Shown piece by piece: positions 16,553 to 25,227 of a DNA stretch of 64,000 nucleotides. The notes beneath the pieces were generated by a model. That model saw nothing but the letters and a program-made list of their open reading frames with translations, had not been told where the DNA came from and searched no databases. Within the stretch, counting starts at the first letter, position 1, and every line of letters starts with the position of its first letter. The stretch is from positions 124,001 through 188,000 of the forward strand of contig NZ_VFSD01000002.1 in the NCBI RefSeq assembly GCF_014332515.1, in the 5' to 3' direction. The position numbers and the translations under genes were made by a program. The stretch is from Pontibacter beigongshangensis. Its GTDB lineage: Bacteria; Bacteroidota; Bacteroidia; Cytophagales; Hymenobacteraceae.

Positions 16553-18406
16553 CTAATTCAGCATCACACGTTTAATGGACTGCTTGTTGTTTATGGTCAG
16601 GATAAGCAGGTTCTCGCCGGCATCGAGCTTAGTTCTGTCGATGCTGAGGGTGTAGACGCCGGTCTTGAATTTTCGCATGAGCGCCTCCGTCCGGACAGTG
16701 CCATCCAACGACATCAGCATAACTTTTACCTCTGCCTTCTTCTTCAGTTTTACATTCAGGTAATAAGGCGTGGAAACGGTGCTCACCATACGTTTTTCCG
16801 CATCCAGTACAGAATGTTGGGCAGCTTTGTTTTTTATATGCTCTATGGTTCTGGCATCCAGCGGCTCCACCCAATCGGGAGCGGGTAGCTGCGCAATAGC
16901 GCCCCCCATATCAAGCATCACAAAATTGCTCAACTCGCTTTCCACGTTACCCGGACTCAGTTCTGTTACGGCCCAATAGCTTGTTTGCGCAGGCACCTGT
17001 GAGGCCGGTATGGTAAACGACTCCGAAACCGGGATGGCACACAAAGCTCCGTCCGGCAGATCAGCCACCTGAGTAACCGGCGTGAAAGAACGGTACAGCA
17101 TGTAGCGCTTGAACACATGCTTGTTTTTGCTAGGGCGCTTCCAGCTGACATGGTAATCGCCGGTTTTCTCGTCTTTTACCATGGCAAAGCCGGTGGGGGC
17201 AGCAGGTTTGGCTCCGGGCTTCCACTGCATGGCCGGTGGAGCAGCCGGTGCCTGAAAAGTATTTCCTTTCAGCGCATTATGGCTCTGCAGGGTGTTGCTC
17301 GTTAAATTCGATGCCCTGAAAATAACAGCTCCTAAGGCGTTGCGGTGCTGGTTAGCCCGTGTTATGTCGATCTGGTTGGGCAGTTCGGCCTCTGTGGCTC
17401 CCTTTGCCAGCAGGCTGTGCCCGGCATATAAATGGCGCGACGCACTGTGGGTTTTATCAGACCACCACTCAAGCAGCTTCCGGTAATCCTGCATGCCGCC
17501 AATAACCCAGTAGAGCTGTGGCGAGAGGTAATCTACGTATTGTTTTTCGAGCCAGGTAAGTGGGTCAGCATAAATGGCATGGTAGGCGTCCATTCCTTTA
17601 ATGCCTGCCGGCACGTTTGTTTTCCAGATGCCGAAAGGGCTCACCCCGAACCTGGCCTCCGGCCTGGCCGCTTTCAGGGCCAGCTGCACCAGCCGCATGG
17701 TCTCGTTTACGTTGTCGCGCCGCCAGTCTCCCACATCCTTAAACTTCTTGCCATATTTTGCGAAAGTGGCTGCGTCTTCTGAGGAAATGCCTTTAAAAGT
17801 ACCTTCGGGATAAGGGTAAAAGTAATCGTCGAAATGCACCCCGTCGATGTCGTAGTTCTGCGCCACTTCGCGCACTACGCTGGCCACATACTCGCGCACC
17901 TCCGGCAGCCCGGGGTTCAGTATCTTTTTGCCGTTAGAAAAGCTCAGGAGCCAGTCTGGTTTTGTTTTGGAGATGTGGTTGGCAGCAAAGGGCACGTTGG
18001 CAGCCGGTGAGGAGTTAACGCGGTACGGATTAAACCAGGCATGCAGCTCCAGGCCTCGCTTGTGCGCTTCCTCGATGGCAAAAGCAAGCGGATCGTACTC
18101 CGGGGCCTTGCCCTGCGTGCCGGTCAGGTACCTGGACCAGGGCTCCCGACTCGATTTGTAAAAGGCGTCGCACTCGGTGCGCACCTGGAAGAACACCACG
18201 TTCAGGTTGGCATCTTTTATTTTATCGAACATGCGCTGCAGCGCCAGCTTCTGCGCTGCAGCAGAATCGCCTGGTTTGGGCCAGTCGAGGTTGGCTACGG
18301 TAGCCACCCACACGCCCCTGAACTCCCGGTTTGGCTGCTCCTGTGCAAACGTGGTTATAGTCATAAAAAAACCTGCAAGCAGGCAAAGCAAAAACTTGAA
18401 ATTCAT
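16553..18406 (-). CDS. GHL10-type glycosidase (DUF187 family) with FN3-like tail
   Basis: 617-residue exported protein: a signal peptide (1-21, ending TFAQ) and then the family opening EFRGVWVATVANLDWP of the GHL10/DUF187 glycosyl-hydrolase-like TIM barrel (residues about 28-330). Conserved pieces include VVFFQVRTECDAFY, LELHAWFNPYRVN and YDIDGVHFDDYFYP, whose two Asp residues lie in the expected active-site strand. A fibronectin-III-like module (about 390-480) and a short C-terminal beta domain follow. YngK-type relatives are predicted to act on cell-wall or extracellular glycans; the substrate here is not shown. Confidence 0.9.
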   Translation of the reverse strand: MNFKFLLCLLAGFFMTITTFAQEQPNREFRGVWVATVANLDWPKPGDSAAAQKLALQRMFDKIKDANLNVVFFQVRTECDAFYKSSREPWSRYLTGTQGKAPEYDPLAFAIEEAHKRGLELHAWFNPYRVNSSPAANVPFAANHISKTKPDWLLSFSNGKKILNPGLPEVREYVASVVREVAQNYDIDGVHFDDYFYPYPEGTFKGISSEDAATFAKYGKKFKDVGDWRRDNVNETMRLVQLALKAARPEARFGVSPFGIWKTNVPAGIKGMDAYHAIYADPLTWLEKQYVDYLSPQLYWVIGGMQDYRKLLEWWSDKTHSASRHLYAGHSLLAKGATEAELPNQIDITRANQHRNALGAVIFRASNLTSNTLQSHNALKGNTFQAPAAPPAMQWKPGAKPAAPTGFAMVKDEKTGDYHVSWKRPSKNKHVFKRYMLYRSFTPVTQVADLPDGALCAIPVSESFTIPASQVPAQTSYWAVTELSPGNVESELSNFVMLDMGGAIAQLPAPDWVEPLDARTIEHIKNKAAQHSVLDAEKRMVSTVSTPYYLNVKLKKKAEVKVMLMSLDGTVRTEALMRKFKTGVYTLSIDRTKLDAGENLLILTINNKQSIKRVMLN

Positions 18407-18889
18407 GGAATTGGTGTTAGAAACGATTCTGAACGAAGCTGACCAAAGGCGTTATCTAAGATCCTGAAACATAGCGATTCCAATATGTTTTAGGCGCTTT
18501 TTTCAACAGCCTCGCCTATCAAAATTACTCCGGCAATTCTTATCTGGCAATGGTTGTTGAGAAATAAATCGAGGTTTCTTTTTCCGGCAGTCATACTTGA
18601 GCGGTAATCGGAGACAGAGCAGGTCTGGAGGGGCTTTTTGATTGGAAAAATTTGATTGTTAATTGTTAGTTGTTGATAGGGAGATGTATAATTGAATGAC
18701 GGCACAGGCTTGAAAAGCAAGCAATGCTTCTCTCTTAGTTAAACCGTCAGATGTTTCTCGCGCTCGTCTCCAAACACGTTTTCTTTATGCTGAATAATCG
18801 AATTTCGGATTGCAAGGTCAGTTATTTCTAAATTTTAATCTACTGAGGCGTCTTAAGAAATCAGAAAGGTTAAATTTGCTTCTACTGAA
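18407..18889. other. 483-base divergent intergenic region
   Basis: Lies between two genes transcribed away from each other. It holds PLR copy 10 and an AAC/GTT-rich tail (18652-18680). No other gene is supported. Confidence 0.5.
18617..18652 (-). repeat. PLR repeat copy 10
   Basis: GGTCTGGAGGGGCTTTTTGATTGG then AAAAATT and a GTT-rich tail, on the plus strand. It lies between divergent genes, so it terminates neither neighbour. Confidence 0.85.
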
Positions 18890-19903
18890 TTGCAAAATGG
18901 AGAGAACTTAACTTTAGCAGCTTTGGCGAAACGATTTAGTGCCGATACTTATGTGGCAGGCATCCTGGCCAGCGACCGTGTGATGCTCAGTCGGGCCATT
19001 ACGCTGGTAGAGAGCAGGCTGCCCTCTGATCAGGAACTGGCGCAGCAGGTTATCAGCCAGATACTGCCGCACACCGGCAACTCGATCCGGATTGGCATTA
19101 CAGGCGTGCCGGGAGTCGGGAAAAGCACCTTTATCGAAGCCTTCGGGAGTTACCTGATCCGGCAGCAAGGCAAAAAACTGGCGGTGCTGGCCATAGACCC
19201 TACCAGCCAGCGCACCGGCGGCAGCATACTCGGCGATAAAACCCGCATGGAGTCGCTCTCGCACCATCCTCAGGCGTTTATCAGGCCTTCTCCCGCCGGC
19301 AAGTCGCTGGGAGGCGTTACCCGGAGCACCCGCGAGGCCATGCTGCTCTGTGAGGCCGCCAGCTTCGACACCATTTTTGTGGAGACAGTAGGCGTGGGTC
19401 AGTCCGAAACCGCGGTGCACGGTATGGTTGATTTTTTCCTTCTGCTGATGCTGGCAGGGGCCGGCGATGAGTTGCAAGGCATAAAGCGCGGCATTATGGA
19501 GATGGCTGACGCCATTGCCATTACCAAGGCCGACGGCACTAACCAACAGAAGGCCAAAACTGCCAGAGCAGAATACCGGAATGCCCTGCACCTGTACCCG
19601 CCCCCGGCCTCCGGCTGGCTGCCCCGCGTTTCGGTCTGCTCTGCCCTGGAGCAAAGCGGCCTGGAGACCATCTGGCAAACCATAAGCGATTACCTGGCTC
19701 ACACGCAACAGAATGGCTATTATGAGCAAAAACGGCGTGAACAAAACCTGCAGTGGCTCCACGAAACCATCCGGCAGGCGCTGGAGGAAAAGTTCTATGC
19801 CCAGCGGGCAGTGCAGGAAAAGCTCCCGGAGATTACCCGGCAAGTGAAAGAGGGAGAGAAATCAGCTTTTGCTGCCGCCGCTGAACTGCTGGGGCTGAGC
19901 TAG
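18890..19903 (+). CDS. meaB: Methylmalonyl-CoA mutase-associated GTPase MeaB
   Basis: 337-residue G3E-family P-loop GTPase (ArgK/MeaB) that gates cofactor loading and protects methylmalonyl-CoA mutase. Walker A is GVPGVGKS at 72-79; DPTSQRTGGSILGDKTRM, VETVGVGQSETAV and the base-recognition ITKADG are all present. Length fits the family. Upstream of the first aligned residues there is no ATG; a TTG at 18890 is the most likely start, with a stop codon in frame 36 bases earlier. It stands apart from mutAB by about 7.4 kb but serves the same enzyme. Confidence 0.93.
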   Translation: MQNGENLTLAALAKRFSADTYVAGILASDRVMLSRAITLVESRLPSDQELAQQVISQILPHTGNSIRIGITGVPGVGKSTFIEAFGSYLIRQQGKKLAVLAIDPTSQRTGGSILGDKTRMESLSHHPQAFIRPSPAGKSLGGVTRSTREAMLLCEAASFDTIFVETVGVGQSETAVHGMVDFFLLLMLAGAGDELQGIKRGIMEMADAIAITKADGTNQQKAKTARAEYRNALHLYPPPASGWLPRVSVCSALEQSGLETIWQTISDYLAHTQQNGYYEQKRREQNLQWLHETIRQALEEKFYAQRAVQEKLPEITRQVKEGEKSAFAAAAELLGLS

Positions 19904-19950
19904 AGGCTCCAGAGGCTGATCTTATTACTGATGCTGCGTTATGTATATTT

Positions 19951-20178
19951 CTGCCGCGAGCTTTCAGCCCGTGGTCTTACATGGAGCGAGTTTTCAACTC
20001 GCTCCATGTAAGACCACGGGCTGAAATTAAAAATCAGAAGTTAAGGCAAGTGCGGGTGGCTATGATTTAGCAGAAGTAATTCTATTTCATGAAGAATACT
20101 GAAGAAATAAAGGCAGCATGCTTCCGCGAGTTGAAAACTCGCCATCAAGAATAACCACGAGCTGAAAGCTCGCGGCAG
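19951..20178. repeat. Nested REP-like palindromes
   Basis: Centre: perfect 31-bp inverted arms at 19962-19992 and 19996-20026 separated by only three bases. Outer: the 24 bases at 19951-19974 recur inverted with one or two mismatches ending near 20178, where CGAGCTGAAAGCTCG is itself palindromic. A further hairpin GCGAGTTGAAAACTCGC lies at 20126-20142. The GCGAGYT-type core suggests REP units moved by a RAYT (Y1 tyrosine transposase), none of which is encoded here. Confidence 0.85.
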
Positions 20179-20234
20179 CGGGATCTGCTGGATGTTCAGT
20201 ATAGATTTAACAACCCAACAATCACCAATCAACA

Positions 20235-20283
20235 AATTATTCTAATGAAAATGCCCTTCCGGAGGCTACTGCTGCTGCTGCTG
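20235..20283 (+). repeat. PLR repeat copy 11
   Basis: AATTATTCTAATG, AAAATGCCCTTCCGGAGGC, then five CTG-type triplets; the ATG frame reads MKMPFRRLLLLLLM. Preceded by an AAC-rich tract. In terminator sense it follows the DUF1801 gene by 17 bases. Confidence 0.92.
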
Positions 20284-20299
20284 ATGGGACCTCACTTCT

Positions 20300-20725
20300 C
20301 TAACTTTCCTGCGGATACCTTGCCTTTAGCGTTTCTGCTGCATGCCGGATCAGTTTTTCGAGCACCGGAAGGCTCACGTCCTCTAGTTTATTGATGTAGA
20401 GGCAGCCTTTGCCGGTTTTGTGCTTGCCCAGTTCCTGCAGCAGCGTTTCCTGGCCTTCGAAACCTGGCATCAGGTAAAGGGAAATGTTCTGTTTGCGTGG
20501 AGAGAAACCCACCAAAGGAGCATCGCCTTCGTGCCCGCTCGCGTATTTGTAGTGGTAACTCCCGAAGCCGACAATGCTCGGCCCCCACATTTTCGGCCCG
20601 GAGCCGGTTATCTTTTCCATCAGCTCCAAAAGCACGTAACTGTCTTTACGCTTTGTTTCATCTACCACCAGGTCCAGAAATGCCGGCACCTGCTCCTTTG
20701 TTGGTTTGGTTTTTTGTTCCTTCAT
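20300..20725 (-). CDS. DUF1801 domain-containing protein
   Basis: 141-residue protein of the DUF1801 (YdhG/frataxin-like fold) family, recognised by GPSIVGFGSYHYKY and NISLYLMPGFEG. The family's biochemical role is not established. Cytoplasmic, with no signal or membrane segment. It lies 80 bases downstream of the sorbosone-dehydrogenase-like gene on the same strand and may share its transcript. Confidence 0.85.
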   Translation of the reverse strand: MKEQKTKPTKEQVPAFLDLVVDETKRKDSYVLLELMEKITGSGPKMWGPSIVGFGSYHYKYASGHEGDAPLVGFSPRKQNISLYLMPGFEGQETLLQELGKHKTGKGCLYINKLEDVSLPVLEKLIRHAAETLKARYPQES

Positions 20726-20805
20726 AAATGTTCATAAATGGAATGAGAGTGGTTTTAGATGAGCTGGCAACAAAACTCCGGACAAATCATTTGATTACAA
20801 CATTT

Positions 20806-21987
20806 TTACTTTGTGTAAGTAATCCGGTACACGGCGTTGTTCTTGTCGTCTGACACCAGCAGGGCGCCGTCTGGCATCACGAGTACATCTACAGGGCGAC
20901 CCCAGTCGTCGGTGCCGTTTTGCAGCCAGCCTTCGGCGAAGGGTTTGTAGGCGGTTACTTTTCCGTTGCCATCGAGCGAGGCCAGCATCAGGCGGTAGCC
21001 GATCTTGTCGGAACGGTTCCAGGAGCCGTGCTCGGCAATAAAAATCTGGTTGCGGTACTCTTCCGGAAACATGCTGCCAGTGTAGAACTTCATGCCCAGG
21101 GCAGCGCCATGCGGGCTTAGGTTCTGAGCAGGTTTGATAAAGTCGAGGCAGTTGCGCTCGCTGCCGAAATCCGGGTCGGAGATGGTGCCGGCGTGGCAGT
21201 AGGGGTAGCCGAAATGCATGCCTTTTTCAGGGGCACGGTTCAACTCATCCGGCGGCAGGTTGTCGCCCATCATATCGCGGCCATTGTCGGTAAACCACAG
21301 CTCTTTGGTAGCAGGATGCCAGTCGAAGCCCACTGAATTGCGCACTCCTTCGGCAAAGATCTCCAGCCCCGACCCATCGGGGTTTACGCGGGTGATGGAG
21401 GCATAAATCGGTTCGGATTTACAGATGTTGCAGGGCGCCCCTACAGGCACATACAGCTTGCCATCAGGGCCAAAGGCAATGTACTTCCAGCCATGGTGCT
21501 GATCGGTTGGGTACTCATCGGTTACGACCTCAAACTTCGGCTTGTTCCGGAAGGTCTTTTCAATGTTCGGGAAGCGCAGGATGCGCCCCACCTCTGCCAC
21601 AAACAGCGCCCCATCCCGGAAAGCCACCCCGTTGGGCGTGTCGAGGCCGGTGGCTACTTCCACCACCTCTTCTGCCACGCCATCTCCTTCGCGGTCTACC
21701 AGGGCATATACTTTGTCGTTGCTGCGCGTGCCCACAAACACGATACCGGAAGGGCTAATCGCCATGGAACGGGCATCCGTCACGTTGCGGGCGTAATATT
21801 CTATATGGAAGCCTTCGGGCAGAGTTAACCGTTGCAGGTCTTCGCTCTGGAAAGTGGCTGCCCTGCTTCCCTTAGCAGCCGGGCGCTCTGCCTGTGTTGT
21901 TTCGTCTGGCTTGCGATCAGAAGAACAGCCTGTGCTGAAGGCCATCACGGTAAAAGCAAAAAGAAGTGACCGGATTGAGGTACGCAT
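20806..21987 (-). CDS. Glucose/sorbosone dehydrogenase-like lipoprotein
   Basis: 393 residues. The ATG at 21987 gives a lipoprotein signal, MRTSIRSLLFAFTVMAFSTG, with lipobox Cys21; a longer in-frame start would place a polar segment in front of it. The mature part is a six-bladed propeller of the GSDH/L-sorbosone dehydrogenase family (PQQ-type sugar oxidoreductases), with RSMAISPSGIVFVGTR, NGVAFRDGALFVAE, a Cys pair in GAPCNICK, NSVGFDWHP and IFIAEHGSWNRS. The true substrate is unknown; many members are uncharacterised. Transcribed with, or just before, the DUF1801 gene. Confidence 0.88.
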   Translation of the reverse strand: MRTSIRSLLFAFTVMAFSTGCSSDRKPDETTQAERPAAKGSRAATFQSEDLQRLTLPEGFHIEYYARNVTDARSMAISPSGIVFVGTRSNDKVYALVDREGDGVAEEVVEVATGLDTPNGVAFRDGALFVAEVGRILRFPNIEKTFRNKPKFEVVTDEYPTDQHHGWKYIAFGPDGKLYVPVGAPCNICKSEPIYASITRVNPDGSGLEIFAEGVRNSVGFDWHPATKELWFTDNGRDMMGDNLPPDELNRAPEKGMHFGYPYCHAGTISDPDFGSERNCLDFIKPAQNLSPHGAALGMKFYTGSMFPEEYRNQIFIAEHGSWNRSDKIGYRLMLASLDGNGKVTAYKPFAEGWLQNGTDDWGRPVDVLVMPDGALLVSDDKNNAVYRITYTK

Positions 21988-22162
21988 AAGATGTTGCTTA
22001 ACGATTAGAAGGTAAAGAAACGGAATTTCACCTTGATATGCCATAGCTGGCGAAGAGCAAGGTCCTGACCAGGTTACCGGGAGAAAGTATTCAAACATAG
22101 CGCTTTCCTAATTTCTTCTTTAAACGAGGAGTAGACTAAAAACGGTGCCGGTTATTCTAAGG

Positions 22163-22201
22163 CAGAAGGCGCTCCGGAGGGCTGATTTGATTGAAATAAT
22201 T
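22163..22201 (-). repeat. PLR repeat copy 12
   Basis: GGCGCTCCGGAGGGCTGATTTG then ATTGAAATAATT on the plus strand. Lies upstream of the sorbosone-dehydrogenase-like gene; no gene is transcribed into its terminator sense. Faces copy 13. Confidence 0.75.
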
Positions 22202-22317
22202 GGAGTGAAGCCTGGAATTGAGTCCCGTGTTCGTTTTGCTACAGAGATGCTCACCCTCCAGACGCTCGCAGGAGCTGCGCACGCTGCGAGGTCTTTGCTG
22301 CTAGTACTCTTTTTGGG

Positions 22318-22373
22318 AATTATTCTAATGGAAAATGCCTTCCATTAGCTTTTGCTGCTGCTGCTGCTGCTGC
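22318..22373 (+). repeat. PLR repeat copy 13 with seven triplets
   Basis: AATTATTCTAATG, a mutated core (AAAATGCCTTCCATTAGC), then seven TGC units (22353-22373). In terminator sense it directly follows the alpha/beta hydrolase gene. Confidence 0.85.
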
Positions 22374-22377
22374 CTGT

Positions 22378-23196
22378 CTATTCCTCAGGTATCAGCCCCT
22401 GCCGCCGTTGCTGCAGCAGTTTGGCTACCTCCTGTAGCAGGTGCGTGTGGCCGGTCGGCAGCATTTCCAGTTTGCCCTGGTCGAGGGCCTGCACAAAGGT
22501 CTCGAAGCGCTTTGGCGCAATAATCCGGTCGAACTGCCCCAGGTAGAGCGTAACGGGCACCTGCCGCTCGTTGAGCGTATCTATGATTTTCCGGATGTCG
22601 AAGCGCAGGTGTTTGAAGCCGATCCAGCTGCGGTACACGCGCAGGCGCCTTTGGCGGGTGTCCATCTGGTAGCGGGCAAAGCGCAGCAGCCCCTTGCTCA
22701 CCAGTTTCAGGCGGTGCATGAAACCCAGGAACCGGAAAAATGGAGCTGGCTTGAGCACCGTGCGTTTAAAGAGTTGCTGCATCCAGCCGGGGTAAGTAGC
22801 CATGTTGTACCAGAAACTGGTCTGGATGCCGTCGGGGGCAATCAGGTGAAGCTCCTTTACACGCGCTGGCATTTGCTCCACGAGCGACAGGGCAAATTTT
22901 CCGCCCATGCTGTAGCCCATTAGCGAAAAGCGCTGTATGTTTTCCTGCTCCAGCAGTTGGCTGATCATATCGGTCAGGTGCACTTTGGAAAGGGGCGTTT
23001 TGTTCTTCTGCAGGCTGCTCTTGCCATGGAAAAAAAGGTCGAAGGCGTAGATGGTGTACTCCTCCCCCAGCGCCTGCTCCATAGGCAGAAAATAAGCGCT
23101 CGTTTGCCCGTACCCATGAAAGGCCAGCATGGCTTTGCTGCCCCGGCCCAAAACCCGGTAATGCAGGCGCGAATGGTGATGGTGCAGAAATGGCAT
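22378..23196 (-). CDS. Alpha/beta hydrolase
   Basis: 272 residues with the alpha/beta-hydrolase fold: oxyanion region HGYGQTSAYF (27-36), nucleophile elbow GYSMGG with Ser96, a candidate acid in GQFDRII and the catalytic His in GHTHLL. A helical cap spans about 125-200. No signal peptide, so cytoplasmic. It most resembles general esterase/C-C hydrolase members; the substrate cannot be told. Its stop codon lies beside the CTG run of PLR copy 13. Confidence 0.9.
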   Translation of the reverse strand: MPFLHHHHSRLHYRVLGRGSKAMLAFHGYGQTSAYFLPMEQALGEEYTIYAFDLFFHGKSSLQKNKTPLSKVHLTDMISQLLEQENIQRFSLMGYSMGGKFALSLVEQMPARVKELHLIAPDGIQTSFWYNMATYPGWMQQLFKRTVLKPAPFFRFLGFMHRLKLVSKGLLRFARYQMDTRQRRLRVYRSWIGFKHLRFDIRKIIDTLNERQVPVTLYLGQFDRIIAPKRFETFVQALDQGKLEMLPTGHTHLLQEVAKLLQQRRQGLIPEE

Positions 23197-23204
23197 GACC
23201 TAGG

Positions 23205-23241
23205 AATTATTTGAATGAAAACTGCCTTCCGGAGGCTTTTG
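23205..23241 (+). repeat. PLR repeat copy 14
   Basis: AATTATTTGAATG, AAAACTGCCTTCCGGAGGC, with no triplet run. It sits 8 bases upstream of the start codon of the alpha/beta hydrolase, pointing in the same sense as copy 15. Confidence 0.85.
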
Positions 23242-23357
23242 TAGATGCTCGATACTAGATTTCAGATGCTAGACATCAGTATCACGGCACACATACTACG
23301 CGTGGTAAGGAACTAAGCGTTAAACCTGTGCTTCAAAACTCATTTTTAAACCTCCTA

Positions 23358-23503
23358 TGCTGGTGCGAGCTTGCAGCTCGTACGAACCTTATCCAGCCCG
23401 TCTTGCTGCATTTTCATATATTTCAGGTAATACCAGCAACTTTTCCATGCAACTTAAAATGCTCTAGGCGCATGGAAGTACGAGCTACAAGCTCGCACCA
23501 GCG
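23358..23503. repeat. REPIN-like inverted pair, GGTGCGAGCTTGYAGCTCGTA
   Basis: A palindromic unit around GCGAGCTTGCAGCTCGTA (23359-23382) recurs inverted at 23479-23502 with one mismatch over 24 bases, about 96 bases apart. This is the layout of REPINs (paired REP sequences moved by RAYT transposases). It lies between two genes and encodes nothing. Confidence 0.85.
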
Positions 23504-23627
23504 AAAGGCCTTGAAGGCTAAGTCGCTGCATAGATACTGGCAGTAACTTTTTACGAGGTGGCATGAGCTTTAAATCCACTACTTAACAATTGGCAATTAA
23601 CAATCAACAACAAACAACCAGCAACCA

Positions 23628-23672
23628 AATTATTCGAATGAAAACTGCCTTCCGGAGGCTTTCTGCTGCTGA
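23628..23672 (+). repeat. PLR repeat copy 15
   Basis: AATTATTCGAATG, AAAACTGCCTTCCGGAGGC, two triplets; preceded by a long AAC-rich tract (23583-23630). In terminator sense it follows the DUF502 gene within a few bases. Confidence 0.9.
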
Positions 23673-23676
23673 GGGC

Positions 23677-24219
23677 CTAGAGTTTAGACACCCCACCAGA
23701 GACGACGAACTTCATGACATCGCTGCTGGGCAGGTCGAGGTACACCACGTTCTTCTTCGGCACGATAAACAGCTCGCCTGAAAAATTGTAGGAGTGCGGG
23801 AAGTATACGGCCACCCGGTCTTCCAGGCTAATGGTGTTGAACTCCTCCTGCGTTACAAAGCCCATCTTAAAATTGTCGGAGGCTTCGGTCATCTTCACCA
23901 TCACCGGCTTGTTAAACTTCTGGTTGTCGCCCACGAAGGCATCGAAGAGGTCTTTGATGCTGGAGTAAATAATGCTTACCAGCGGCACTTTGGTTAACAG
24001 CCGCTCCCCTACCACAAACAGCGGCTTCACAAAAAAGAAGGACCCGATAAAACCCACAAAGGTGAGCAAACACACCATCAGCAGAATTCCCAGACCAGGC
24101 ACGCCGAGGTCTATCATGCTGTCGAGCCAGTCTATGATGGCCACCACAATCCAGATGGTGATGGTGAGCGGCGCTGTTATGAGAAGTCCATTAAGGAAGT
24201 AACGAAATATGCGTGCCAT
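23677..24219 (-). CDS. DUF502 family membrane protein
   Basis: 180 residues with two transmembrane segments (about 8-30 and 45-68) and a soluble beta-rich C-terminal half containing VPLVSIIYSSIKDLFDAF and VAVYFPHSYNFSGELFIVP, the hallmarks of the DUF502 family. A function has not been defined. Start chosen at the ATG 24219 (MARIFRYFL); an in-frame TTG seven codons earlier is less likely. It lies 99 bases downstream of ispH on the same strand. Confidence 0.88.
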   Translation of the reverse strand: MARIFRYFLNGLLITAPLTITIWIVVAIIDWLDSMIDLGVPGLGILLMVCLLTFVGFIGSFFFVKPLFVVGERLLTKVPLVSIIYSSIKDLFDAFVGDNQKFNKPVMVKMTEASDNFKMGFVTQEEFNTISLEDRVAVYFPHSYNFSGELFIVPKKNVVYLDLPSSDVMKFVVSGGVSKL

Positions 24220-24318
24220 GTGGAATGTAGAAAAGAACAAAGGCTTTGCGGTTGCAAAGCCTAAAGGTACTAAAATATAGGTATTGTTCTGGTGCCGTTG
24301 CCAGCGCCTGTTCTATCT

Positions 24319-25209
24319 TTAAACCACCTCTCTGCTCAAGGCATAGATACCATCCGATACCTGCTGCATGAGCCACATAGGCGTGGAGGTGGCACCGCAT
24401 ATGCCTACGCTTTCGGCGGCGGCAAACCATTCCCTTTCCAGCTCTTTCTCGTTCTCCACAAAGTAGCTATTGGGGTTATGCTGCTTGCACACGCTGTACA
24501 GGGCTTTCCCGTTGGAGCTCTTTTTGCCGCTCACAAACACAATTACGTCGTGCTCGGTAGCGAAGCGGGCCAGCTGCGGCTCTCTGTTCGATACCTGCCG
24601 GCAAATGCTGTCGTTGGCATCGAAGGCAGGTTGTGTGCTGTCCTGGCTGGCCTGCCGTATGCGCTCTTCTATCAGCGCTTTTATGTGGTAGAAGCCTTTG
24701 GTGCTTTTGGTTGTCTGGCTAAAGAGGGTAACGGGGCGTGTAAAGTCTATTTTGGCCAGGTCTTCTTCTGTGGTCACAATTATCGCCTGGTCGCCGGTCT
24801 GGCCGGTCAGGCCTATTACCTCGGCATGGCCCAGCTGCCCGTAGATCACGATCTGGCCATTGTCTTTTTTAATGGAATCGAAGGCGTGCTTTACGCGGTT
24901 CTGCAGCTTCAGCACCACCGGGCAGGAGGCATCTATGAGCTCGATGTTGTTTTCGAGCGCCACCTGGTAGGTTTCGGGTGGCTCACCGTGCGCCCGGATG
25001 AGCACCTTGCAATCGTGCAGTTCCTTTAGCTGGTCTCTGTCTATAATCCGGAGCCCTTTGGCGTAGAGGCGCTGCACCTCCATACCGTTATGTACAATGT
25101 CGCCCAGGCAGTACAGCTCCGGCACGTTTTCCATCTCGTCTTCTGCCATTTGTATGGCAAATTCCACCCCAAAACAATAGCCGGAATTTTTATCGATTGT
25201 TACAGTCAT
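24319..25209 (-). CDS. ispH: 4-hydroxy-3-methylbut-2-enyl diphosphate reductase
   Basis: 296-residue final enzyme of the MEP isoprenoid pathway, making IPP and DMAPP. The three cysteines that hold the [4Fe-4S] cluster are Cys12 (GYCFGV), Cys96 (DASCPV) and Cys203 (SICRQ); substrate histidines are His40 (DIVHNG) and His74 (AHGEP), and ICGATSTP lies near the end. Complete and typical. It follows cmk by 18 bases, a pairing common in this phylum, so both belong to one operon starting with the small lipoprotein gene. Confidence 0.97.
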   Translation of the reverse strand: MTVTIDKNSGYCFGVEFAIQMAEDEMENVPELYCLGDIVHNGMEVQRLYAKGLRIIDRDQLKELHDCKVLIRAHGEPPETYQVALENNIELIDASCPVVLKLQNRVKHAFDSIKKDNGQIVIYGQLGHAEVIGLTGQTGDQAIIVTTEEDLAKIDFTRPVTLFSQTTKSTKGFYHIKALIEERIRQASQDSTQPAFDANDSICRQVSNREPQLARFATEHDVIVFVSGKKSSNGKALYSVCKQHNPNSYFVENEKELEREWFAAAESVGICGATSTPMWLMQQVSDGIYALSREVV

Positions 25210-25227
25210 GTTTACAGCTTCACTCTT

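Noticed and set aside
18490..18720. 76-codon minus-strand frame containing IKKPLQ
   Set aside because: It only reads through PLR copy 10 with no signal peptide at its start; the repeat explains the peptide.
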